From Flaviramulus sp. (GTDB lineage: Bacteria; Bacteroidota; Bacteroidia; Flavobacteriales; Flavobacteriaceae): a DNA stretch of 7,182 nt. Positions 1-5,191 of the stretch are shown piece after piece. Position 1 is the stretch's first letter. Each line of letters begins with the position of its first letter. Where the stretch lies: the NCBI GenBank assembly GCA_023255235.1, contig JALRJA010000018.1, forward strand, positions 1 through 7,182, given 5' to 3'. The notes under the pieces were generated by a model that worked only from the letters and a program-made list of their open reading frames with translations, searched no databases and was not told where the DNA came from. The position numbers and the translations under genes are program-made.

Positions 1-411
1 GTCAAACTCATTGGCAGTAACAGTAATAGAAGTATTATTAACAAAGCGTTTTGCAGTTTCTTTTATAACAGCAAAGGCTTCGGGTAAAATGTCATTTAAA
101 GTTTCTTCAGTAATGTTGTAAGCATCGTCGTTTAGTTTATCAATTTGCTCATATATACCTTCGCGAACATCAATATCTTCGGTGTTATTGGCATCTTCTA
201 AAAGCTGAGCAATGTGTTTTTGAATAGGTTTATTAGCTTCGGCTATTTTAGCTTTAAAGGCAATTGTTTTATGTCTTAATTCATCGTGTGATAAAGCCTC
301 TAAATCTTTTTCAAATGCTTTAATTTTATCAACTATAGGTGTAATAGCTTTAACATCTTGCTTCGATTTATCTCCAACAAATACTTTAAGAACAGAATTT
401 AAAAAACTCAT
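1..411 (-). CDS. secA: SecA preprotein translocase ATPase, N-terminal 137 residues (runs off left edge)
   Basis: SecA is the cytoplasmic ATPase that drives unfolded preproteins through the SecYEG channel. The gene starts with ATG at 411 and is open to base 1, so only the N-terminal segment of a protein of roughly 1,100 residues is present. The translation opens MSFLNSVLKVFVGDKSKQD and reads on through LSHDELRHKT (about residues 40-49) to LNDILPEAFAVIKETAKRF (about 105-123), matching the start of the SecA motor domain. About 50 extra charged residues separate these two blocks compared with E. coli SecA, an insertion typical of Bacteroidota. The nucleotide-binding Walker motifs lie beyond the edge. 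It lies downstream of the DUF2795 gene but is separated from it by a terminator and has its own candidate promoter, so it is probably an independent transcript. Identification is confident because the residue pattern is highly conserved. Confidence 0.95.
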   Translation of the reverse strand, partial: MSFLNSVLKVFVGDKSKQDVKAITPIVDKIKAFEKDLEALSHDELRHKTIAFKAKIAEANKPIQKHIAQLLEDANNTEDIDVREGIYEQIDKLNDDAYNITEETLNDILPEAFAVIKETAKRFVNNTSITVTANEFD

Positions 412-492
412 GTGTGTATGTTTTATGGTTACGTCATTTTTTAAAGCGTAACACGTGTTTGTTTATTATATTGTTTTGTATCTAAAAGTACT

Positions 493-500
493 CAAAGATA
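493..500 (-). promoter_or_regulatory. Candidate secA promoter, -7 box TATCTTTG
   Basis: On the minus strand the octamer TATCTTTG matches the Bacteroidota primary-sigma -7 consensus TAnnTTTG exactly. It lies about 80 bp upstream of the secA ATG, downstream of the terminator of the preceding gene, where a promoter is needed. No convincing TTG -33 element is visible at the usual distance, so confidence is moderate. It implies a 5' untranslated region of roughly 75 nt. Confidence 0.5.
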
Positions 501-533
501 CATTATGTAATTATGTTATATAAATAATGCGAT

Positions 534-563
534 AAAAAAAAGCCTCAAAACGAGACTTTTTTT
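534..563 (-). terminator. Rho-independent terminator after the DUF2795 gene
   Basis: On the minus strand a 6-bp stem AGTCTC/GAGGCT (one G-U pair) with the 5-nt loop GTTTT is followed by a run of eight T and preceded by a run of A that can extend the stem. It begins about 20 bp after the stop codon at 582. The plus strand also ends in a T run but its stem has a C-A mismatch, so it favours minus-strand transcripts. It separates the DUF2795 transcript from secA. Confidence 0.8.
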
Positions 564-581
564 CTATTTTTCTACTTTTAT

Positions 582-803
582 TTAATATTCATCTTCATTC
601 CAAAGATAGTCTTCATCTGTTGGATAGTCAGACCAAATTTCTTCAATTGAATCATAAGAATCTCCTTCATCTTCAATTGATTGTAAATTCTCAACAACCT
701 CCAAAGGAGCTCCTGTTCTTATAGCATAATCTATAAGTTCGTCTTTTGTTGCTGGCCACGGTGCATCACTTAAATACGATGCTAATTCTAAAGTCCAATA
801 CAT
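582..803 (-). CDS. DUF2795 family acidic mini-protein (73 aa)
   Basis: This is a small conserved protein of unknown function. The first 45 residues, with ASYLSDAPWPATKDELIDYA (about 8-27) then GAPLEVVENLQSI, fit the DUF2795 helical pattern: short helix, a W/YPAxKxEL turn, then two helices. The C-terminal 30 residues are extremely acidic and aromatic, ending DEDYLWNEDEY. The whole protein has about 21 Asp/Glu against one Lys and one Arg, a net charge near -19. There is no signal peptide or membrane segment, so it should be cytoplasmic. ATG start at 803. It has its own promoter and terminator, so it is a single-gene transcript upstream of secA. From memory, near-identical proteins sit beside secA in many flavobacteria; this suggests, but does not prove, a link to export or another housekeeping process. 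Confidence 0.9.
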   Translation of the reverse strand: MYWTLELASYLSDAPWPATKDELIDYAIRTGAPLEVVENLQSIEDEGDSYDSIEEIWSDYPTDEDYLWNEDEY

Positions 804-826
804 TTCTTTATGCGTTAATTTTTTTG

Positions 827-856
827 CAAAAATAAATTTTTAGTTCAAACATGCAA
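827..856 (-). promoter_or_regulatory. Promoter of the DUF2795 gene (TTG-N19-TATTTTTG)
   Basis: On the minus strand TTG (854-856) is followed after 19 bp by TATTTTTG (827-834), which fits the Bacteroidota -33/-7 consensus TTG-N19-TAnnTTTG. Transcription would start around 820, giving a short leader before the ATG at 803. Position, spacing and both boxes agree, making this the best promoter in the window. Confidence 0.7.
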
Positions 857-975
857 GAAAAAAATGAAATATTTAATCATAAATTTTAAGAACGTTTGCA
901 GTTGTTTTTTAAACACGCAAAATTTACTGTTGCCCAGTTAATAATTATAGCCATTTATTAGTGGTTTATATTTGG

Positions 976-1051
976 GCGTTACCTTATATCCTTTAATGAT
1001 ATAAGGTCGGGCTTTTCGCGCTACATGGTAGCTTGCTACAATCCCTAACGC
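976..1051. repeat. 76-nt structured intergenic element, probable dispersed palindromic repeat
   Basis: The element is closed by a perfect 6-bp outer stem, GCGTTA (976-981) with TAACGC (1046-1051). Inside are a perfect 9-bp hairpin, CCTTATATC (982-990) with GATATAAGG (998-1006) around a 7-nt loop, then a G+C-rich single-stranded part (1007-1019), then GCTAC (1020-1024), GTAGC (1028-1032) and GCTAC (1035-1039), where the middle block can pair with either neighbour. It stands out sharply from the AT-rich flanks. The blocks GGGCGTTACC, GGTCGGGCTTTTCGCGCTAC and ATCCCTAACGC resemble, from memory, repeats scattered between genes in Bacteroidota; this cannot be tested with one copy. It may be a REP-like element moved by a REP-associated tyrosine transposase, or a structured RNA. 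No transposase is present here. It has no T run and so is not an ordinary terminator. Confidence 0.6.
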
Positions 1052-1133
1052 AAAAACAGTTTCCAATAAAAAACAGCTTTAAATCAAAGAAATTTTTAAA
1101 TTTTGCAGAGTATTATAATAAATCAATAGCAAT

Positions 1134-1706
1134 TTATTTTTTCTCAGGAATCCACTTAATTTCTTTTGCTTTTAAGTCATAAGACAACTTTCGTGCCAAT
1201 ACAAAAAGATAGTCAGAAAGACGGTTTAAATATATTAGAGTATTAGCTTCAATAGGCTCAAAATCATTAAGAGCAGATGCTAAACGTTCAGCCCTTCTGC
1301 AAACACAGCGTGCTATATGACACAATGACACAGCTTGATGACCACCAGGCAACACAAAATGTGTCATAGCAGGCAAGGTTTCATTCATGACATCTATTTG
1401 GTTTTCTAAATAGCCTATATTATTTTCGGTAATGGTATTAATATTAAGACGTTGTTTACCATTTTTTAAAATGGCTTTTTTAGGATCGGTAGCTAAAACA
1501 GCACCAACAGTAAACAAGTTTTCTTGAATAGCAATAAGGCTATTTTTATAGTTTGCATTTATGTTTTGGTCACGAATTAAACCTAAATACGAGTTTAGCT
1601 CATCAACTGTACCATAACTATCAATACGTATATGATGTTTTGGCACACGTGTACCACCAAATAAAGCAGTAGTACCTGTATCACCTGTTTTAGTATAAAT
1701 CTTCAT
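1134..1706 (-). CDS. PduO-type ATP:cob(I)alamin adenosyltransferase
   Basis: This cytoplasmic enzyme transfers the 5'-deoxyadenosyl group of ATP to cob(I)alamin, making adenosylcobalamin for enzymes such as methylmalonyl-CoA mutase. At 190 residues it is full length for the PduO/MMAB family, which forms all-helical trimers. Visible signatures are the N-terminal ATP-binding motif TKTGDTGTT (5-13), YGTVDELNSYLG (31-42), FVLPGG (117-122), the arginine-rich ARCVCRRAERLA (132-143) and the C-terminal LNRLSDYLFVLAR (160-172). All expected catalytic and ATP-contacting blocks are present, so it should be active. ATG start at 1706. It lies 79 bp downstream of higA in the same direction. That gap shows no cobalamin riboswitch, terminator or consensus promoter, so it may be read from the higBA promoter or a weak local one. 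PduO-type is favoured over the unrelated CobA/BtuR type on these motifs. Confidence 0.95.
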   Translation of the reverse strand: MKIYTKTGDTGTTALFGGTRVPKHHIRIDSYGTVDELNSYLGLIRDQNINANYKNSLIAIQENLFTVGAVLATDPKKAILKNGKQRLNINTITENNIGYLENQIDVMNETLPAMTHFVLPGGHQAVSLCHIARCVCRRAERLASALNDFEPIEANTLIYLNRLSDYLFVLARKLSYDLKAKEIKWIPEKK

Positions 1707-1742
1707 ATTGCGAAGTTAAAAGTTAAAAACTAAAAAAAATAA

Positions 1743-1774
1743 GTAGTTATTGTGTTTAGCATTGTTAGCCATTG
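1743..1774. repeat. Imperfect direct repeat flanking higBA, copy A (downstream side)
   Basis: The 12-mer GTAGTTATTGTG starting here matches GTAATTATTGTG at 2485-2496 in 11 of 12 positions. Both are followed by a looser match of the form GC...TTAGC(C/A)ATTG. Together they flank the higBA module in direct orientation, about 742 bp apart. Gaps are needed to align the second half, and a chance match in AT-rich DNA is possible. Confidence 0.35.
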
Positions 1775-1785
1775 ACTCTTTTTAT

Positions 1786-2142
1786 TTAATAATCCTGAAT
1801 TAATACTTCAGTAGGAATATGAAGAGCTGTGTTGAGTTTTCTAATCATATCTATAGTCAGTTTACGTTTTTTATTCAAAATTTCACTAACTCTACTTTTA
1901 AAACCAACTACTTCAGCCAAATCTTTTTGTTTCATTCCCATTTGTTCCATTCTAAATTTAATGGCTTCAATAGGGTCGGGCATTCCAATAGGAAAATTTT
2001 CGTTTTCAAATCGGTCAATCAAGATAGAAAGTATTTCAAGTTCGTCTCCAAGTTCAGTTCCTTTTTTTGAGTCAAAAATGGTCTCAAGTCTTTCGAGTGC
2101 TTTTTGATAATCTTTTTCGTTTCTAATAGGTGTAATATTCAT
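1786..2142 (-). CDS. higA: HigA-type antitoxin with XRE helix-turn-helix domain
   Basis: The antitoxin binds and neutralises the HigB toxin and represses the shared promoter. The 118-residue protein has an N-terminal helical region (about 1-55) with the YxxALERLE pattern and then MPDPIEAIKFRMEQMGM (54-70), a hallmark of the long HigA family (COG5499 type). A Cro/C1-type helix-turn-helix follows at about 70-110: KQKDLAEVVGFKSRVSEILN with the recognition helix around 81-90, then RKLTIDMIRKLNTALHIP. ATG start at 2142, 3 bp after the toxin stop codon, so the pair is translationally coupled in the toxin-first order usual for higBA. The inverted repeat upstream of higB is the likely binding site. 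No truncation or frameshift is visible, so the antitoxin should be functional. Confidence 0.92.
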   Translation of the reverse strand: MNITPIRNEKDYQKALERLETIFDSKKGTELGDELEILSILIDRFENENFPIGMPDPIEAIKFRMEQMGMKQKDLAEVVGFKSRVSEILNKKRKLTIDMIRKLNTALHIPTEVLIQDY

Positions 2143-2145
2143 AAT

Positions 2146-2439
2146 TCAGATATTATTTGCGTCAATTGTGTTGTATTCAGCGTGAGTTCCAATAAACCTT
2201 ATCCAACAAATTTGAAATTCAAAATTAAACTTCACAATCAACCTATAATTATTTCCTTTGATATTGTAAACAATTCGGTTGTTTTTTAAAATGCTTGCCT
2301 TAGGATATTCTCTTTTTAATTCGTTTATGGTATGCCATTGCGATTTTTCTGTTTCTCTATACCACGATTTTAATTGTTCTTTACAATCGGTGTGTTTTTC
2401 CCAAAAATCTCGTAAGGTTCGCTTTGCAATTACTCTCAC
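2146..2439 (-). CDS. higB: HigB-type toxin, RelE-superfamily mRNA interferase
   Basis: HigB toxins cleave mRNA on the ribosome when freed from HigA. The 97-residue product starts MRVIAKRTLRDFWEKH and contains LKSWYRE (24-30), W35, and the core block NRIVYNIKGNNYRLIVKF, followed by IRFIGTHAEYNTID near the C-terminus, as in the HigB_toxin family (PF09907). The length is normal for the family. The initiation codon is GTG at 2439; an in-frame stop lies a few codons upstream and no ATG fits, and family members begin at this residue. The gene directly precedes higA with a 3-bp gap and has its own promoter and operator. It is cytoplasmic, with no signal peptide or membrane segment. All blocks expected for an intact toxin are present. 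Confidence 0.92.
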   Translation of the reverse strand: MRVIAKRTLRDFWEKHTDCKEQLKSWYRETEKSQWHTINELKREYPKASILKNNRIVYNIKGNNYRLIVKFNFEFQICWIRFIGTHAEYNTIDANNI

Positions 2440-2456
2440 ATTATAATTGTTTCATG

Positions 2457-2488
2457 CAAATATATGAAAAAAGTTACCAATATGGTAA
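2457..2488 (-). promoter_or_regulatory. higBA promoter (-7 TATATTTG) and HigA operator palindrome
   Basis: On the minus strand TATATTTG (2457-2464) matches the TAnnTTTG -7 box, 17 bp upstream of the higB GTG. Just upstream lies a perfect inverted repeat, TTACCA-ATA-TGGTAA (2474-2488), placed between the -7 box and where a -33 element would be. An inverted repeat overlapping the promoter of a toxin-antitoxin operon is the expected binding site of a dimeric XRE antitoxin, here HigA. The -33 TTG is not clear at the standard distance. Confidence 0.65.
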
Positions 2489-2520
2489 TTATTGTGATTT
2501 TTTGCTCGTTATTAGCAATG
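2485..2520. repeat. Imperfect direct repeat flanking higBA, copy B (promoter side)
   Basis: This is the partner of the repeat at 1743-1774: the first 12 bases match 11 of 12, followed by a looser match that ends TTAGCAATG. The copy includes a small inverted repeat, TTGCT (2502-2506) with AGCAA (2514-2518), and overlaps one arm of the higBA operator by four bases. It may mark a past insertion boundary of the toxin-antitoxin module; the evidence is thin. Confidence 0.35.
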
Positions 2521-2611
2521 TTCTGATAATCAATTAAATTACTCTAAATGGTTACTGTTCTCACCGTTTTATTTATAAAGATTGTTAAAATTTTGTAAGA
2601 AACTCTAGCTA

Positions 2612-3250
2612 TTAAACTCTAATAGTAAAATGCTCTTTAGCCTGTTCTTTTCTAATGAAAGCAAATCCTAAAAAATAGGTATCTATAGAAACGGTTATTT
2701 TTGGGTGTTGCTTAATGCTATTCCATATTTTGCTCATTTTTTTACTGCTATGTATTGCATTAAAAATAAAAATAGTATTGTTATGTGTAGCTGGTAATAA
2801 AGCTTCAAAACAATGCAAATATGGTTCTATTTCGTTATTTAAATTAAATAAAACAATATCAAATTCACTTGGTTTAAATTTTTTAATGTTATCGTTAAAA
2901 TTTGGGTTAACAACACCAATTTTTTCAAAATGGGTTTTTAAGAATTCAACAACTTTAGTACTGTTATTAAGGTATGTAATATTAGTTTTTGGGTTCTCTA
3001 TACTCATAGCAACAGAATTTATGCTTGAAAAATGCCCAATTTCTAAAATATGCTCAGGCTTGCAGTAATTTAAAACGCGATATAATAGTTTAGCACTTTT
3101 GCTATTTACACCTGTTATTAAACCCAATTGATGATGTGTTTTTTGATAAAAACATTTAGTAACGAGATTATATACAAAAGGGGAGTGCACACCATGTTGG
3201 TTTTTAGAGTTTAAAAGGTGTTTTATATATTGCAAAATTTGATAAAGCAT
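2612..3250 (-). CDS. Class I methyltransferase-like protein with degenerate SAM-binding motifs
   Basis: This 212-residue protein has the layout of a small Rossmann-fold class I SAM-dependent methyltransferase common in flavobacteria: an N-terminal helical lead with HGVHSPFVYNLV (19-30), a motif I strand HILEIGHFSSINSVA (67-81), DIVLFNL (131-137), and a C-terminal strand pair around VSIDTYFLGFAFIRKEQAKEHF (187-208). The key positions look eroded. Motif I reads EIGHFSS where active relatives have ExGxxxG, the acidic residue after strand 2 is replaced in YLNNS, and the usual DGxH and DDIHW-like blocks appear as NLNNE and NAIHSS. The fold is therefore recognisable but methyl transfer is doubtful. 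ATG start at 3250, only 17 bp after the ABC-F stop, so the two are likely co-transcribed. No substrate can be named. The frame is intact, so it is probably expressed and not a pseudogene. Confidence 0.8.
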   Translation of the reverse strand: MLYQILQYIKHLLNSKNQHGVHSPFVYNLVTKCFYQKTHHQLGLITGVNSKSAKLLYRVLNYCKPEHILEIGHFSSINSVAMSIENPKTNITYLNNSTKVVEFLKTHFEKIGVVNPNFNDNIKKFKPSEFDIVLFNLNNEIEPYLHCFEALLPATHNNTIFIFNAIHSSKKMSKIWNSIKQHPKITVSIDTYFLGFAFIRKEQAKEHFTIRV

Positions 3251-3267
3251 GACTTATTTTAAGGAGT

Positions 3268-5130
3268 CTATTCTTCAAGTTTTGAACATAACTCAAACCA
3301 ACGTTCTTCTTTAGCTTCAATAATGCTAATGATGTTTTGTAGTTCATCAGAGAGTTTGGTTATCTCTTCTTGTGAAAGCGAGGTATTATGAAATTTATTT
3401 TCTAATTCTTTTTTATCAAAAGCTAAAGATTTGAGTTTGCTTTCAATATTTTTTAGTTCTTTTTCTTCGTTATAAGATAGTTTTGATTCTTTATTTAGTT
3501 TAACGGCCGAATTATCTTTTTTATCTTCGGTTGTATTTGTAATAATAGGTTGGCTATCTTCATAAACTCTATAATCTGAATAATTACCCGGAAAATCTTC
3601 AATAATACCGTCGCCTTTAAAAACAAAGAGGTGATCTACTATTTTGTCCATAAAATACCGATCATGCGATACAACAAGTATGCATCCGGGGAAATCTAAC
3701 AGAAAACTTTCTAAAACCTGAAGCGTAACAATATCTAAATCATTAGTTGGTTCATCTAGAATTAAAAAATTTGGATTTTGAATTAAAACAGTACATAAAT
3801 ACAAGCGTTTTCGTTCGCCACCACTAAGTTTTTCAACAAAATCGTATTGCTTTTTTCTGCTAAATAAAAAACGTTCTAAAAGCTGTTGGGCACTAATTTG
3901 ATGCCCTTTTTTAAGCGGAATATAATCGCCAAATTCTCTAATAACATCAATAACTTTTTGACCAGGTTTTATAGTTATACCATGTTGTGTGTAATACCCA
4001 AATTTTACGGTATCGCCTTTTACCACTTTTCCAGAATCTGGTTTATTGGTTTGTGTTAAAATATTTAAAAAAGTGGTTTTTCCTGTGCCATTTTTACCAA
4101 TTATACCAATGCGTTCGCCTTTTTTAAAAGTATAGTTAAAGGCATCAAGAATGGTTTTATCATTAAAAGCTTTAGATACTTTATGAAATTCTATAATTTT
4201 ACTTCCTAAGCGTTCCATGTTAAGCTCTAGTTGCACTTCGTGCATATTTCTACGCTCGCTTGCACGATGTTTTATATCGGCAAAATCATTAATTCTAGAT
4301 TTTGATTTTGTTGTACGTGCTTTGGGTTGCCTTCGCATCCATTCTAATTCCTTTTTAAAAAGTTGTTTAGCTTTACCGGTTTCTACCGCTTCGCGTTCTA
4401 TTCTAGCCTCTTTTTTCTCTAAGTAATATGAATAGTTTCCTTTGTAGCTATATAGTTTTCCTTCATCAAGCTCTATAATATCGTTGCAAACACGTTCTAA
4501 AAAATAGCGATCGTGGGTAACCATAAAAAGAGTAATGTTTTCTCTTGCAAAAAAAGATTCGAGCCACTCAATCATCTCTAAGTCTAAATGATTTGTAGGT
4601 TCATCTAGTATGAGTAAATCGGGTTTATTTATTAAGGCATTGGCAAGTGCCAAACGCTTTTTTTGACCACCTGAGAGTGTGCTAACTTTTTGGTTTAAGT
4701 CTTCTAGTTTAAGTTTAAAAAGTATTTGCTTGTATAGGGTTTCAAAATCCCAAGCTTGATTACTTTCCATAGCTTCAAACGCTTTTTGGTAAGCATCGGT
4801 ATTATTAGAATTTAAAAGTGCTTTTTCATAGTTTGAGATAATTTTTAAGATGGGATTATCACTAGCAAAAATGGTTTCTTCAACCGTTAAACTGGTATCA
4901 AATTTAGGGTCTTGTGATAAGAATGATACGGTAATATCTTTTCTGTAAATAACACTTCCTGTATCTGGTAAATCATCTCCAGATAAAATATTTAAAATAG
5001 ATGTTTTACCTGTGCCATTTTTTGCTATAAATGCTATTTTTTGGTCTTTGTGTATGCTAAATGAAAGGTTTTCAAAAAGGCATAACGCACCATAAGATTT
5101 TGATATGTTTTCAACGGTTAGGTAATTCAA
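3268..5130 (-). CDS. uup: ABC-F family ATPase, Uup-like
   Basis: ABC-F proteins are soluble twin-ATPase proteins, without membrane domains, that act on ribosomes or nucleic acid; the Uup branch is linked to transposon excision, DNA branch structures and ribosome function. At 620 residues the length fits Uup. ABC domain 1 has Walker A AKNGTGKT (36-43), signature LSGGQ (152-156), Walker B LLILDEPTNHLD (172-183) and the switch histidine H206. A charged linker (about 238-310) contains RRQPKARTTKSKSRI (267-281). ABC domain 2 has GKNGTGKT (345-352), LSGGE (435-439), FLILDEPTNDLD (455-466) and H489. The last 70 residues form a charged coiled-coil tail, as in the Uup C-terminal domain. Both catalytic glutamates are present. 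Translation begins with TTG at 5130: an in-frame stop lies four codons upstream, no ATG is near, and MNYLTVENISKSYG is the expected family start. Confidence 0.93.
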   Translation of the reverse strand: MNYLTVENISKSYGALCLFENLSFSIHKDQKIAFIAKNGTGKTSILNILSGDDLPDTGSVIYRKDITVSFLSQDPKFDTSLTVEETIFASDNPILKIISNYEKALLNSNNTDAYQKAFEAMESNQAWDFETLYKQILFKLKLEDLNQKVSTLSGGQKKRLALANALINKPDLLILDEPTNHLDLEMIEWLESFFARENITLFMVTHDRYFLERVCNDIIELDEGKLYSYKGNYSYYLEKKEARIEREAVETGKAKQLFKKELEWMRRQPKARTTKSKSRINDFADIKHRASERRNMHEVQLELNMERLGSKIIEFHKVSKAFNDKTILDAFNYTFKKGERIGIIGKNGTGKTTFLNILTQTNKPDSGKVVKGDTVKFGYYTQHGITIKPGQKVIDVIREFGDYIPLKKGHQISAQQLLERFLFSRKKQYDFVEKLSGGERKRLYLCTVLIQNPNFLILDEPTNDLDIVTLQVLESFLLDFPGCILVVSHDRYFMDKIVDHLFVFKGDGIIEDFPGNYSDYRVYEDSQPIITNTTEDKKDNSAVKLNKESKLSYNEEKELKNIESKLKSLAFDKKELENKFHNTSLSQEEITKLSDELQNIISIIEAKEERWFELCSKLEE

Positions 5131-5191
5131 AGCTATTTTTTATGCAAATAACGGATAAAAAATCCAAACTTCTTACAGCTGTTTTGAGGTA

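Larger units (their letters stand above)
804..1133. other. Gene-free 330-bp stretch with promoter and structured element
   Basis: No open frame here resembles a protein. From right to left it holds the AT-rich 3' flank of the adenosyltransferase gene (a weak AT-only inverted repeat AATAAAT/ATTTATT at 1117-1138 overlaps its stop codon; no clear terminator), the 76-nt structured element at 976-1051, a segment containing GTTGCCCAG and TTATAGCCATT (about 929-955), and the DUF2795 promoter. The structured element is noticeably richer in G+C than its surroundings. Confidence 0.7.

Noticed and set aside
976..1051. tRNA gene, because the element is 76 nt with a closing stem and internal hairpins
   Set aside because: The first hairpin is 9 bp, there is no anticodon-arm geometry, no GGTTC-type T-loop and only a 6-bp closing stem, so it cannot fold as a tRNA.
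976..1051. Integron attC site
   Set aside because: In attC the AAC core is at the left end and the GTT core at the right. Here GTT is on the left and AAC on the right, and the flanking bases do not fit RYYYAAC or GTTRRRY.
1707..1785. Cobalamin riboswitch upstream of the adenosyltransferase gene
   Set aside because: The gap is only 79 bp, very AT-rich, and has no B12-box-like conserved block; the riboswitch normally needs around 200 nt.
1819..2289. Plus-strand open frames opposite higA and higB (1819-2070, 1829-2107, 2104-2289)
   Set aside because: They lie antisense to well-supported genes, are low-complexity Phe/Ser/Ile-rich translations and resemble no family.
2609..2625. Inverted repeat CTATTA/TAATAG across the methyltransferase stop codon
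   Set aside because: It is a 6-bp stem made almost wholly of A-T pairs with no T tract, which is common by chance in this composition.
2715..3068. Plus-strand 117-residue open frame opposite the methyltransferase-like gene
   Set aside because: Its hydrophobic composition is what antisense reading of AT-rich coding DNA gives, and the minus-strand frame has clear family features.
4217..4426. Plus-strand 69-residue open frame inside the ABC-F gene
   Set aside because: It is antisense to the charged linker of a well-supported protein, with a Ser/Cys/Leu-rich composition and no recognisable domain.
5153..5165. Possible terminator GGATAAAAAATCC between the receptor and ABC-F genes
   Set aside because: The stem is only 4 bp and no T run follows on the minus strand, so it is unlikely to stop transcription.
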